Below are positions 23,974 through 32,221 of a stretch of 43,307 bases of DNA, piece after piece (within the stretch, counting starts at the first letter, position 1; the number at the start of each line of letters is the position of its first letter). The translations under genes and the position numbers were made by a program. Under the pieces are notes generated by a model that saw only the letters and a list, made by a program, of their open reading frames with translations, was not told where the DNA came from and searched no databases. The DNA comes from Streptomyces sp. ISL-11 (GTDB lineage Bacteria > Actinomycetota > Actinomycetes > Streptomycetales > Streptomycetaceae), in the NCBI RefSeq assembly GCF_018614525.1, contig NZ_JAGGOL010000174.1, positions 1 to 43,307 of the forward strand, written 5' to 3'.

Positions 23974-24291
23974 ATGACGAAGTGGACACCCAGGCATGAG
24001 GCGCCGGAGCCCCTGGAGGGCAATGTCGTCGCCACCATCACCGGCGGCACCGTCCTGTGGTTCGTCCTCTTCCTGGTCCAGCTGCCGTTCTACGGCTGGT
24101 TCGACGACCACGGCCACCTGTGGTGGGTGTGGACCTGCCTGGCCGGCGCCGGCCTCGGCCTGATCGGCATCTGGTACGTCCGCGGCCGCGACGCCGCCAT
24201 CCGCCGCCACGCGGCGGCCCGCGAGGCGACCGGCAGCGCCGTTCCGCCCGGTTCCACCGGCCCGTCCGGTTCGGAAGGTGAACCGGGCTGA
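23974..24291 (+). CDS. DUF2530 small membrane protein
   Basis: 105 residues. Two helices (TITGGTVLWFVLFLVQLPFYG and WWVWTCLAGAGLGLIGIWYV) are linked by a short WFDDHGH loop, then a basic and low-complexity tail. This is the DUF2530 layout of actinobacteria. Function unknown. The P-type ATPase follows after 20 bp but appears to have its own leaderless start. Confidence 0.85.
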   Translation: MTKWTPRHEAPEPLEGNVVATITGGTVLWFVLFLVQLPFYGWFDDHGHLWWVWTCLAGAGLGLIGIWYVRGRDAAIRRHAAAREATGSAVPPGSTGPSGSEGEPG

Positions 24292-24298
24292 CCGCCCG

Positions 24299-24304
24299 TA
24301 CCGT
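24299..24304 (+). promoter_or_regulatory. Putative -10 box of the P-type ATPase gene
   Basis: TACCGT ends 7 nt before ATG 24312. Confidence 0.4.
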
Positions 24305-24311
24305 CGGACTC

Positions 24312-26705
24312 ATGAGCGATCCGGCGCAGACCACCACAGAGGAATCCGTGCCGCCGGCCCCGCACACCGGTCTGACCTCGTCCCAGGTCGCCGAGCGGGT
24401 CGCACGGGGTGAGGTCAACGACGTACCCGTGCGCTCCTCGCGCTCGACCTCCGAGATCGTCCGGGCCAACGTCTTCACCCGCTTCAACGCCATCATCGGC
24501 GTCCTGTTCCTGATCATCCTGGTCGTCGGCCCGATCCAGGACGGCCTCTTCGGCTTCGTGATCGTCGCCAACACCGCGATCGGCATCGTCCAGGAACTGC
24601 GCGCCAAGAAGACCCTCGACTCCCTCGCCGTCATCGGCGAGGCCCGGCCCACCGTCCGCCGCGACGGAGCCCCCGCCGCCGTGCCCACCGGCGGGATCGT
24701 CCTCGGCGACCTCATCGAACTGGGCCCCGGCGACAAGTGCGTCGTCGACGGGGAGGTGCTGGAGGCCGACGGCCTGGAGATCGACGAGTCGCTGCTGACC
24801 GGCGAGGCCGACCCCGTGCTGAAGAAGCCCGGCGATCCGGTGATGTCCGGCTCCTTCGTCGTCGCCGGCGGCGGCGCCTTCACCGCCACCAAGGTCGGCC
24901 GCGCGGCCTACGCCGCCCAGCTCGCCGAGGAGGCGTCCCGCTTCACGCTCGTCCACTCCGAGCTGCGCACCGGCATCAGCCGGATCCTCAAGTACGTGAC
25001 GTGGATGATGGTCCCGACCGCCATCGGCCTGATCATCAGCCAGCTCGTCGTCCAGGACCACGACTGGAAGGAGGCCGTCCGGCGGATGGTCGCCGGCATC
25101 GTCCCGATGGTCCCCGAGGGCCTGGTCCTGCTGACCTCCGTGGCCTTCGCGATCGGTGTCATCCGCCTCGGCCGCAAGCAGTGCCTGGTCCAGGAGCTGC
25201 CCGCGATCGAGGGCCTGGCCCGCGTCGACACCGTCTGCCTCGACAAGACCGGCACCCTCACCGAGGGCGGCATGGACGTCACCGAGCTGCGCGTCCTGCC
25301 CGGCGCACCGGCCGACGAGGGCTACGTACGCCAGGTGCTCGGCGCCCTCGGCGAGAGCGACCCCCGGCCCAACGCCAGCCTCCAGGCCATCATCGACGCC
25401 TACCCCGACGGCTCCGGCTGGCGGTGCACCGAGGCCCTGCCGTTCTCCTCCGCCCGCAAGTACAGCGGCGCCGCCCTCAACAGCCCCGACGCCGAGTCCG
25501 GCAACTGGCTGCTGGGCGCCCCCGACGTGCTGCTGCCCACCGGCGACCCGGCGCTGGCGGCCGTGGAGGACCTCAACGCCCAGGGGCTGCGGGTACTGCT
25601 CCTGGCCCGCGCCGAACGCGACCTCGACGACCCCGGCGTCACCGAGGAACTGCGCCCCACCGCGCTCGTCGTCCTGGAGCAGCGGCTGCGCTCGGACGCG
25701 GCGGACACCCTGCGCTACTTCGCCGAGCAGAAGGTCTCCGCCAAGGTCATCTCCGGCGACAACGCCGTCTCCGTCGGCGCCGTCGCCGCCAAGCTCGGCC
25801 TGCCGGGCGCGGACGCCCCCGTCGACGCCCGCCGGCTGCCGGCGGAGCGGACGGAGATGGCCGGCGTCCTCGACAAGGGCGCGGTCTTCGGGCGCGTCAC
25901 CCCGCAGCAGAAGCGCGAGATGGTCGCGGCGCTGCAGTCGCGCGGCCACACCGTGGCCATGACCGGTGACGGCGTCAACGACGTGCTGGCCCTCAAGGAC
26001 GCCGACATCGGCGTCTCCATGGGCTCGGGCTCGGAGGCCACGCGGGCCGTCGCCCAGATCGTGCTGCTGAACAACAGCTTCGCCGGCCTGCCGTCGGTGG
26101 TCGCCGAGGGCCGCCGCGTCATCGGCAACATCACGCGCGTCGCGACGCTGTTCCTGACCAAGACCGTCTACTCCGTGCTGCTGGCGATCCTGGTGGTCTG
26201 CACGCGCGTGCCCTATCCCTTCCTGCCGCGCCACCTGACCCTGCTGTCGACGCTCACCATCGGCGTCCCGGCGTTCTTCCTGGCCCTCGCGCCGAACAAG
26301 GAGCGCGCCAAGCCGCACTTCGTCCGGCGCGTGATGCGCTATTCCGTCCCGGCCGGACTGATCGCGGGCGTGGCCACCTTCGCCGCGTACCTGCTGGCCC
26401 GCAGCCACTACTCCGGGCCCGGCGCCCTGGACGCCGAGACCAGCGCGGCGACGCTGACCCTGTTTTTGATCTCGATGTGGGTGCTGGCGATCATCGCGCG
26501 CCCGTACACGTGGTGGCGCGTGGCGCTGGTGCTCGCGATGGGGGCGGGCTTCCTGGTCGTCCTGGTCGTGCCGGCGTTCCAGCGCTTCTTCGCCCTGAAG
26601 CTGGTCGGCACGACGATGCCCTGGGCCGCCGTGGCGATCGCCGCGGTGGCGGCCCTGGTGCTGGAGGTGGCGTGGCGCGCCCTGGCCCGCCGCTTCCCGG
26701 CCTGA
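24312..26705 (+). CDS. P-type cation-transporting ATPase (CtpE-like)
   Basis: 797 residues. Phosphorylated D311 lies in CLDKTGTLTEGG; the actuator loop is ESLLTGEADPV (TGE), and the hinge is MTGDGVNDVLALKDADIGVSMG. The membrane motif VPMVPEGLVLLTSVAF replaces the CPx of heavy-metal pumps, and the N-terminal GLTSSQVAERVARGEVN is cation-ATPase-like. Mycobacterial CtpE, the closest type by these features, takes up calcium; the ion here is inferred. It ends with six C-terminal helices in the plasma membrane. Confidence 0.9.
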   Translation: MSDPAQTTTEESVPPAPHTGLTSSQVAERVARGEVNDVPVRSSRSTSEIVRANVFTRFNAIIGVLFLIILVVGPIQDGLFGFVIVANTAIGIVQELRAKKTLDSLAVIGEARPTVRRDGAPAAVPTGGIVLGDLIELGPGDKCVVDGEVLEADGLEIDESLLTGEADPVLKKPGDPVMSGSFVVAGGGAFTATKVGRAAYAAQLAEEASRFTLVHSELRTGISRILKYVTWMMVPTAIGLIISQLVVQDHDWKEAVRRMVAGIVPMVPEGLVLLTSVAFAIGVIRLGRKQCLVQELPAIEGLARVDTVCLDKTGTLTEGGMDVTELRVLPGAPADEGYVRQVLGALGESDPRPNASLQAIIDAYPDGSGWRCTEALPFSSARKYSGAALNSPDAESGNWLLGAPDVLLPTGDPALAAVEDLNAQGLRVLLLARAERDLDDPGVTEELRPTALVVLEQRLRSDAADTLRYFAEQKVSAKVISGDNAVSVGAVAAKLGLPGADAPVDARRLPAERTEMAGVLDKGAVFGRVTPQQKREMVAALQSRGHTVAMTGDGVNDVLALKDADIGVSMGSGSEATRAVAQIVLLNNSFAGLPSVVAEGRRVIGNITRVATLFLTKTVYSVLLAILVVCTRVPYPFLPRHLTLLSTLTIGVPAFFLALAPNKERAKPHFVRRVMRYSVPAGLIAGVATFAAYLLARSHYSGPGALDAETSAATLTLFLISMWVLAIIARPYTWWRVALVLAMGAGFLVVLVVPAFQRFFALKLVGTTMPWAAVAIAAVAALVLEVAWRALARRFPA

Positions 26706-26721
26706 GCCCGCCCGTCAGGCC
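26699..26721. terminator. Bidirectional hairpin built from both stop codons
   Basis: GGCCTGA (26699-26705) and TCAGGCC (26715-26721) pair across 9 nt. The left arm contains the stop of the P-type ATPase and the right arm the stop of the DUF1059 gene on the other strand. Confidence 0.5.
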
Positions 26722-26906
26722 TTGGCCTTCTCGTCCTCCAGGAACTCCTTGATCTGCTCGCGCAGCTCCGGGCTGTCCTGGTGCTTGTGCACGGAGATCG
26801 CGTGCTCGGTGGCGGCCTGGAGGACTTCGTCCTCCTCACCGGTGATGGTGAGGCTGCAGTTGGTCTCGCTGGGGAACCTGCGGCAGTCGGCGACTTTCCT
26901 GGTCAT
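26715..26906 (-). CDS. DUF1059 small protein
   Basis: 63 residues: MTRKVADCRRFPSETNCSLT, then GEEDEVLQAATEHAISVHKHQDS and an acidic helical end. The two Cys and the A-x-x-HA-x-x-VH helix are DUF1059 hallmarks. Function unknown. It starts at ATG 26906 behind GGAGG and lies downstream of the large ATPase-domain gene. Confidence 0.88.
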   Translation of the reverse strand: MTRKVADCRRFPSETNCSLTITGEEDEVLQAATEHAISVHKHQDSPELREQIKEFLEDEKAKA

Positions 26907-26995
26907 GACGGCCTCCTGGAATGGGGTTCCCTTCCAGCGTAGGCGCCCCGGAGGGCGCGGGCGGGTCGGACACCCCCTGGGCCGTGCCGGCGGGC

Positions 26996-27150
26996 CTTCG
27001 GCTGCGGGCCGTCTTTGCCGCCTGCGGCGGCGGGCGCCCTGCGGGCGCGTCCTCAAACGCCGGACGGGCTTGATTCGGCTGAGCTCAGCCACAATCAAGC
27101 CCGTCCGGCGATTGAGGACATCACCGCGCAGCGGTGGTGCGCAGGACACG
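26996..27150. repeat. Intergenic repeat family R1, copy B
   Basis: Second copy of the element at 2101-2292, shorter at its left end. It begins CTTCGGCTGCGGGCCGTC and ends GCAGCGGTGGTGCGCAGGAC. It lies just beyond the stop of the large ATPase-domain gene. Confidence 0.8.
27051..27117. terminator. Long hairpin in R1 copy B
   Basis: 25-bp arms (27051-27075 and 27093-27117) with one mismatch around CGGCTGAGCTCAGCCAC. It probably terminates the large gene ending at 27190. Confidence 0.6.
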
Positions 27151-27189
27151 TCCGCAGCCGCCCGCCCACGTGACCCCGCCGGACCCCGC

Positions 27190-30100
27190 CTAGTCGAACC
27201 AGCGGGCCCCGGCCAGCTCCTCCGTGCGGGAAGGGTCCTCCAGGAGCGCCGCCGCCTCGAAGCGGCGCGACCACGCGCCGGCCGCCCAGGCCAGGCCCGC
27301 CGCCACGCCCTCCAGGGTCGCCGCGTGCAGGACGCCGTCCGAACCGTGGCGCCAGTCCAGTTCGACGCCGTCGACGACGAGTTCCTCGTGCTCGACGTAG
27401 GTGTCCGGTGCGCCCGGCAGCAGGACCCGGACGCCCTCCGGCACCTGCCGGACCTCGCCGCCGCCGGGGACCGCCGCCTCCACGGTCTCGCTCAGGCGGC
27501 GCACCTGGAGCAGCTCGGCGAGCTCCGCCGCCCGCGCGGGCGCCACCGGCAGCAGCGGGAGCCCCTCGGCCAGCGGCAGCAGGTCCGGCGCGTCGGCGAC
27601 CAGCGCGTCGGCCGCGTCCACGACCCGCACCTCGCCGTCGACGACGGCCCGCAGGTCGTCCGGCAGGGTGACCTGCTCGGGGTCCAGGCCGGCGAGGGCC
27701 CCGTACAGCGCGTGCAGCTGTGCCGCGCCCACCGGGTGGCGGGGGTCGGCCAGGCGGGAGAGCAGCTCGGCCGCGCCGCCCGGTTCGTCGAGGAGGGCGG
27801 CCACGGAGGTGCGCACGCCCAGGGCCCGCAGCACCTGGTCGTCCGCCAGGCCGGCCGCGTCCGCCGGCTCGTACAGCCCGGCCAGCAGCGGATCGCCGCC
27901 CGCGACCCGCAGGCCGGCGGGACGGCGGCCGTCGAGTACGGGATGGCCGCGCAGCCACCAGGCGGTGTACGGGCGTACGGACTCGGTCGTGCCGTCCGGG
28001 AGCAGGACGCGCACGGGCGCGGTCAGCGCGTCGCGCAGCGGCGGCCGGGACAGCAGGGCGAGCGCGCGCGGCCAGGCGTCGTCATCGACCAGGTCCAGGT
28101 CGCGTACGGCCACGATCTCGGTCGCGACGGGCGGCACCGGGGTGTCCGGCAGTTGATCGAGGACGTCCTCGCACCAGACGTCGACGGCGTCGAGCAGTCC
28201 GGCGTCGTCGGGCTCGGCGTAGTCGGTGTCGCGCGGCTCCAGCTCGTCCGGGTCCAGGACGACGTCCGTGGCGCGTACGAGCGCGAAGTCGGCCAGCACG
28301 CCCACGGCGGTCAGCGGCTGCTCGCCCCAGCGCTCGGCGAGGCCGGCGTCGCACGCGGCGAGCTCGCCGGGGCGGATGACGCTCTCGAAGGGGCTGCCGG
28401 GCAGGACGAGTTCACCGGCGGGGGCGAGTTCGCCGTCCTCGTCGGCAAGGGCGAGCGCGGCGAGCCAGGGCTCGTCGCCCGGGGCGAGGTTCGCGTCGCG
28501 CACCAGCGCGAGGACGGTCTCGACGAGGTCGTCGTGGGCGAGCGCGTCCTCGTCCCAGATCTCGTCGCCGTCGAGGGAGTCGGCGACCGCGGCCCGCACC
28601 TGAGGCGTCGTCAGAATGGCGCGCGGGGAGGCGGGCGTGGCGCCGAGCTTCTCCAGCAGCGGGTGGGCGGCGTCCGGGTGGGCGACCTTCAGCCCGAGGC
28701 GGGAGAGCCGCTCGGACCCGGTGGCGTCGGCGGGCGGCAGCAGGACCTGCCGGGGTCCGACGGCGGTACGGGCTCCCGCGCCGTCCGGCCGGCCGGCGAG
28801 CGGTACCGGCAGGCCGGTCAGCCGGTCGGGGTCGACGCCGGCGAGGCTGTCGTAGAGCCGCCACCACCAGGACGGGGCGCGCTCGACACCGGCGAGCCGG
28901 TCGACGACCTCGCCGAGCGGCACCCGCGCCACGCCGAGCGCGCGCAGCTCCGGGCGGCGCTCCAGGCCGGTGGGCAGCAGGCTGGGGAAGAGTTCACCCA
29001 GGACGGTGACGGTCTCGGCGCCCGCGCCCTCCACGACCTCGGCGTCGCGCGGGCACAGCGCGTACGGCTCGCCGTCGGGGCCGCCGCGCGCGAAGGGGTC
29101 GTCCCAGGTCTCGGTCCGCCCGTCACCCTCGGGCCGCTGCGTGGAGGCGTCGGGGCCCTCGGTCCAGGGAATCCCCTCGACGCCCTCGCCCGCGTTCTCC
29201 TGGCCACCGTTGCCGGGGGCGGCCGTCGCCGCGCTCGGCAGGAACGGCACGCGGGGCAGCAGCTCCAGCACCCGGCGGCGCAGCTCCGCGTCCAGCGGGC
29301 TGCGCGCGAGCGGCGACGGCACCAGGTCGAGGGTGCCGGTGGAGACGGGGTGCCAGTCGCGGAGCAGGTGCGTGTACGCCTCGGCGGCGCGCTCGGTGAG
29401 GAAGTCCGTGAGCGGGCCGGGCGCGGTGTGGCGGCGGGTGGGTTCGAGGGGGAAGGTGGCGATGAGCAGCGCGGGGAGGCCCTGCGGCTCGTCCGTGGGC
29501 GTCGGGGCGTGCAGCACGGGCGCGGTGCGCGGGCGTACGGGCGCGCCGTTCTCGCCCACCGGCACGGCCCAGGTCAGCGACCAGGCCGGGCGCAGCCGCT
29601 CCTCGACCGGCCGGTCGGCGAGCAGGGCCGCGTCCAGCGGGCCACCGGTGTGCTCGACGCGCCAGCGGGTGGTGCCGTGCTCCGAGTCGTCGACGAGGAC
29701 GCACGGGCCGTCCTGGCGGCGCGTCAGCGTCCGTACGGTGCCGTCCGCGCCCTCGACGACGACCTCCTCCAGGCCCGGCAGGGCCAGCAGCAGCGCGTCG
29801 TCGATCCCGGCGAGCAGACGGGCGGTCAGGTCCTCGGCGGCGCCGTCGCGCAGCGGCAGGACGACGACGGTGTCGTAGCCCTCCGGCGCGGTGCCCTCGG
29901 CCGGCAGCGGCAGGCGCAGCAGCGGCACGTGGCCGTTGCGGCGGCGGATCTCCTCGCCCAGGCCGGGCGAGGAGGCCGCGGCGGCGACCGCGAGGTCGCG
30001 CGCCTCGGCGAGGGACCAGCGGACGCCGCCGGAGCGGCCGACGACGGCGGGTTCGTCGCTGACGGCCAGCACGGCGGAGAAGCCGACGCCGAAGCGGCCG

Positions 30101-30456
30101 ACGGCCTCGCCGCTCTCGCGCTTCGCGGAGGCGCGCAGGGTGGCGAGGGATTCGACGCCCTGGGCGTCGAGGGGTGCGCCGGTGTTGGCGGCGGCCAGCA
30201 CGGCGAGCTCGCCGTCCCGCGCGGGGCGCAGGGTCAGCCGGAGCCGGCCGGGGGTTCCGGCGCGGGCGGCGGCGTCGGCGGCGTTCTGGGCGAGCTCGAC
30301 GACGAGGCGGTCGCGGTAGCCGCCGAGTGCGAGGTCCTCCTCGGCGTTGGCGTCCTCACGGAAGCGGGCGGGGCTCGCCGCCCAGGCTTCCAGGACGCGG
30401 TGGCGCAGCCGCCCGGTCCCGAACGGATCAGCGTCTTCGGCTGCGCCTCGCACCAT
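27190..30456 (-). CDS. Large protein with sacsin-like GHKL ATP-binding domain
   Basis: 1088 residues from ATG 30456 (GTG 30459 also possible; GGGAG upstream). The N-terminal 200 residues carry a Bergerat fold: N-box ELAQNAADAA (54-63), NTGAPL (91-96) and G-box GRFGVGFSAVL (120-130), as in Hsp90, histidine kinases and sacsin repeats. The remaining 850 residues are Leu/Ala/Asp-rich, without membrane segments or recognised catalytic motifs. By analogy with sacsin it may be an ATP-dependent chaperone-like protein; that is inference. It is monocistronic and followed by an R1 hairpin. Confidence 0.8.
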   Translation of the reverse strand: MVRGAAEDADPFGTGRLRHRVLEAWAASPARFREDANAEEDLALGGYRDRLVVELAQNAADAAARAGTPGRLRLTLRPARDGELAVLAAANTGAPLDAQGVESLATLRASAKRESGEAVGRFGVGFSAVLAVSDEPAVVGRSGGVRWSLAEARDLAVAAAASSPGLGEEIRRRNGHVPLLRLPLPAEGTAPEGYDTVVVLPLRDGAAEDLTARLLAGIDDALLLALPGLEEVVVEGADGTVRTLTRRQDGPCVLVDDSEHGTTRWRVEHTGGPLDAALLADRPVEERLRPAWSLTWAVPVGENGAPVRPRTAPVLHAPTPTDEPQGLPALLIATFPLEPTRRHTAPGPLTDFLTERAAEAYTHLLRDWHPVSTGTLDLVPSPLARSPLDAELRRRVLELLPRVPFLPSAATAAPGNGGQENAGEGVEGIPWTEGPDASTQRPEGDGRTETWDDPFARGGPDGEPYALCPRDAEVVEGAGAETVTVLGELFPSLLPTGLERRPELRALGVARVPLGEVVDRLAGVERAPSWWWRLYDSLAGVDPDRLTGLPVPLAGRPDGAGARTAVGPRQVLLPPADATGSERLSRLGLKVAHPDAAHPLLEKLGATPASPRAILTTPQVRAAVADSLDGDEIWDEDALAHDDLVETVLALVRDANLAPGDEPWLAALALADEDGELAPAGELVLPGSPFESVIRPGELAACDAGLAERWGEQPLTAVGVLADFALVRATDVVLDPDELEPRDTDYAEPDDAGLLDAVDVWCEDVLDQLPDTPVPPVATEIVAVRDLDLVDDDAWPRALALLSRPPLRDALTAPVRVLLPDGTTESVRPYTAWWLRGHPVLDGRRPAGLRVAGGDPLLAGLYEPADAAGLADDQVLRALGVRTSVAALLDEPGGAAELLSRLADPRHPVGAAQLHALYGALAGLDPEQVTLPDDLRAVVDGEVRVVDAADALVADAPDLLPLAEGLPLLPVAPARAAELAELLQVRRLSETVEAAVPGGGEVRQVPEGVRVLLPGAPDTYVEHEELVVDGVELDWRHGSDGVLHAATLEGVAAGLAWAAGAWSRRFEAAALLEDPSRTEELAGARWFD

Positions 30457-30573
30457 CACGTTGTTCGTCTCCCTACGCGGTTGCCTTCGGCGAACGTACC
30501 GCGTGGTCGGCCGGGGGCCGGTCCTCGGGGGGTTGTGGCCCCGGTTCCGCGGGGCCTTTCGCCGTCGCCGCCC

Positions 30574-30644
30574 GGTGGCACGGCCCGCCGCGCCTGAGGT
30601 TACGGTCCGCTCGCCGCCCGCGGCACGGTGGCACGGCCCGCCGC
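30574..30644 (+). repeat. Two 18-bp direct repeats, 53 bp apart
   Basis: GGTGGCACGGCCCGCCGC occurs at 30574-30591 and 30627-30644, about 120 to 190 bp upstream of the large gene start. They could be paired regulator sites or a local duplication. Confidence 0.5.
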
Positions 30645-30787
30645 TACCGCGGCGGTCACACCCTCCCGCCCGCCCATGACCCGGAACCGTCCCGGCACGC
30701 TCTCCCGTAGGGCTCGCTCGCCATCGGCGGCTCCCACCAGTCTTCCACTCCCCCAGGAGCGGAGTCCCGCAGCCGCACACCGCCGGA

Positions 30788-30860
30788 GGTGGGACGCGCA
30801 GGGGTGGTTGTCGGGGCGTAAAGCGAAGCAGCCCCGACAACCACCCCGGAGCGGCCCACC
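30788..30860. repeat. Hairpin repeat family R2, copy 1
   Basis: A perfect 17-bp stem (30801-30817 GGGGTGGTTGTCGGGGC with 30831-30847) closes the 13-nt loop GTAAAGCGAAGCA. A further GGTGGG/CCCACC pair adds an outer helix. It lies about 130 bp beyond the DUF3027 stop. Confidence 0.8.
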
Positions 30861-30975
30861 GCAGGCCCCAGCCACACGGGCCGACGCTCCGACCCCCACC
30901 ACCCCGCCGGAGGCGGAAACGGCGCCGCACCCGGCAAAACACCAGCACCCCAAACCGCAGGGGCAGCAGCCTGCC

Positions 30976-31887
30976 TCAGGAGTGCCCAAGCTCCTCATCA
31001 GCCGCATCCGTCTCCACAGACCCCGCCGGACGGCGCAACGGCAGCGGATCCACCAGCGTCTCGTCGATCACCGGCTCCGACGGGCGCGGCGGCTTCGGCA
31101 TGACCGCCGCCTCCGAGTGGCCGCCGCAGCCGTACGCCAGGGAGACGACGTGGCCGTCGGCCGGGCCGAACTCGTTGCCGCAGATGCCGAACGCCTGGCC
31201 CAGCGAGCCGCCGATGCGGACGAGGAAACCGCAGCTGACGCACGTCGCCGGCGCGGCCTGGGCCATCGGGGTCTTGCCGCCGTGCGATTCGTCCCAGCGG
31301 TCGGCCGCGGTGTGCAGGCCGTAGCGCGAGAGGACCCGCGCCCGGCGCATGCCGAGCTCTTCGGCGACGGCCGCGATCGAGCCGCGGGCGGGCGGGGCCG
31401 CCTGCGCGGCGGGGGAGCCGACGGTGATGTCGGCGTCCTCGGCCTCGGCGAGCCGGTCCATCTCCTCGGCGACGGCCGAGTTCGGCGGCGGGGCGTCCTC
31501 ACCGGTCCAGCCGGGCTCCAGGCGCAGGTCGTCGGCCTCGGTGGGCAGCAGGTCGCCGGGGCCCATGTCGCCGGGGCGCAGCCGCTCGCTCCAGGGCACC
31601 CACTCGGGTGCCAGCAGGGCGTCGGAGCCGGGCAGGAGCACCGTCTCGTCGAGGGTGACGTTCTTGGCGCGGGAGGCGCGGGCAACGGTGACGGCCCAGC
31701 GCCAGCCCCGGTAGCCGGGGGCCAGGCAGGCGAAGTGGTGGGTGACGACGCGGTCCCCGTCGGCGGTGACCTCGACGTGGTCGCCGACCATGCCCGGCAG
31801 TGCGGCTTCCTCGGCCGCCGCACGGGCGAGTTCGACCGCCTCGGCGCACAGGCGGTCCGGGGTACGGCTTCGCATCGCAGCACTCAC
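30976..31887 (-). CDS. DUF3027 protein
   Basis: 303 residues. The text YRGWRWAVTVARA and LLPGSDALLAPEWVPWSERLRPGDMGPGDLL is characteristic of DUF3027. A Cys cluster near the C-terminus (CVSCGFLV ... ICGNEF ... YGCGGH) could bind one zinc. Function unknown; widespread in actinobacteria. GTG 31887 is taken as start. Confidence 0.9.
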   Translation of the reverse strand: MSAAMRSRTPDRLCAEAVELARAAAEEAALPGMVGDHVEVTADGDRVVTHHFACLAPGYRGWRWAVTVARASRAKNVTLDETVLLPGSDALLAPEWVPWSERLRPGDMGPGDLLPTEADDLRLEPGWTGEDAPPPNSAVAEEMDRLAEAEDADITVGSPAAQAAPPARGSIAAVAEELGMRRARVLSRYGLHTAADRWDESHGGKTPMAQAAPATCVSCGFLVRIGGSLGQAFGICGNEFGPADGHVVSLAYGCGGHSEAAVMPKPPRPSEPVIDETLVDPLPLRRPAGSVETDAADEELGHS

Positions 31888-32221
31888 AAGAATCGATTCT
31901 CTCTTCCACGCCGTCTCACGAGTGCGCCAGCCGAACGGCCGGGTCGGCGGACGGAGCGGACCGGAGGACCGCGTCGACGTCCGCGCCCGAACGGCCTCGG
32001 GCGCACCTAGTCACTCCCATTCTGCGGGATCGAGACTCGGAGCGCGGCCAGGACGACCGCCGGTGGCGCGCTACGCACGCTACCCCGCGAGGACACCCGG
32101 GGGATACCCGGGCTTCGGCGAGCCCTCCCCCGGACGCGGCCGAACCGTTCCGCCACCCGGCCGTCCCGTCCCACGGATGGACCGAATGTGCCCTGCGGGG
32201 TGCCAGTTGGGGCAGTATGGC
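31888..32221. other. 334-bp divergent gap between DUF3027 and an MFS gene
   Basis: No gene is supported here. The only structure noted is the perfect 12-bp palindrome AGAATCGATTCT at 31889-31900, which abuts the DUF3027 start and could be an operator or could affect ribosome access. Confidence 0.5.

Larger units (their letters stand above)
30457..30975. other. 519-bp gene-free region
   Basis: It contains the promoter side of the large ATPase-domain gene, an 18-bp direct repeat (30574 and 30627) and an R2 hairpin (30788-30860). Frames open across it have no family character. Confidence 0.6.

Noticed and set aside
26722..30597. 1291-codon open frame on the plus strand
   Set aside because: It is antisense to the large ATPase-domain gene, Gly/Arg-rich with no domain character; a by-product of high GC3.
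30818..30830. Resemblance of the R2 loop region (GGGCGTAAAGCG) to a 16S rRNA segment
   Set aside because: Only about 12 nt agree and the flanks form a perfect private hairpin; not an rRNA fragment.
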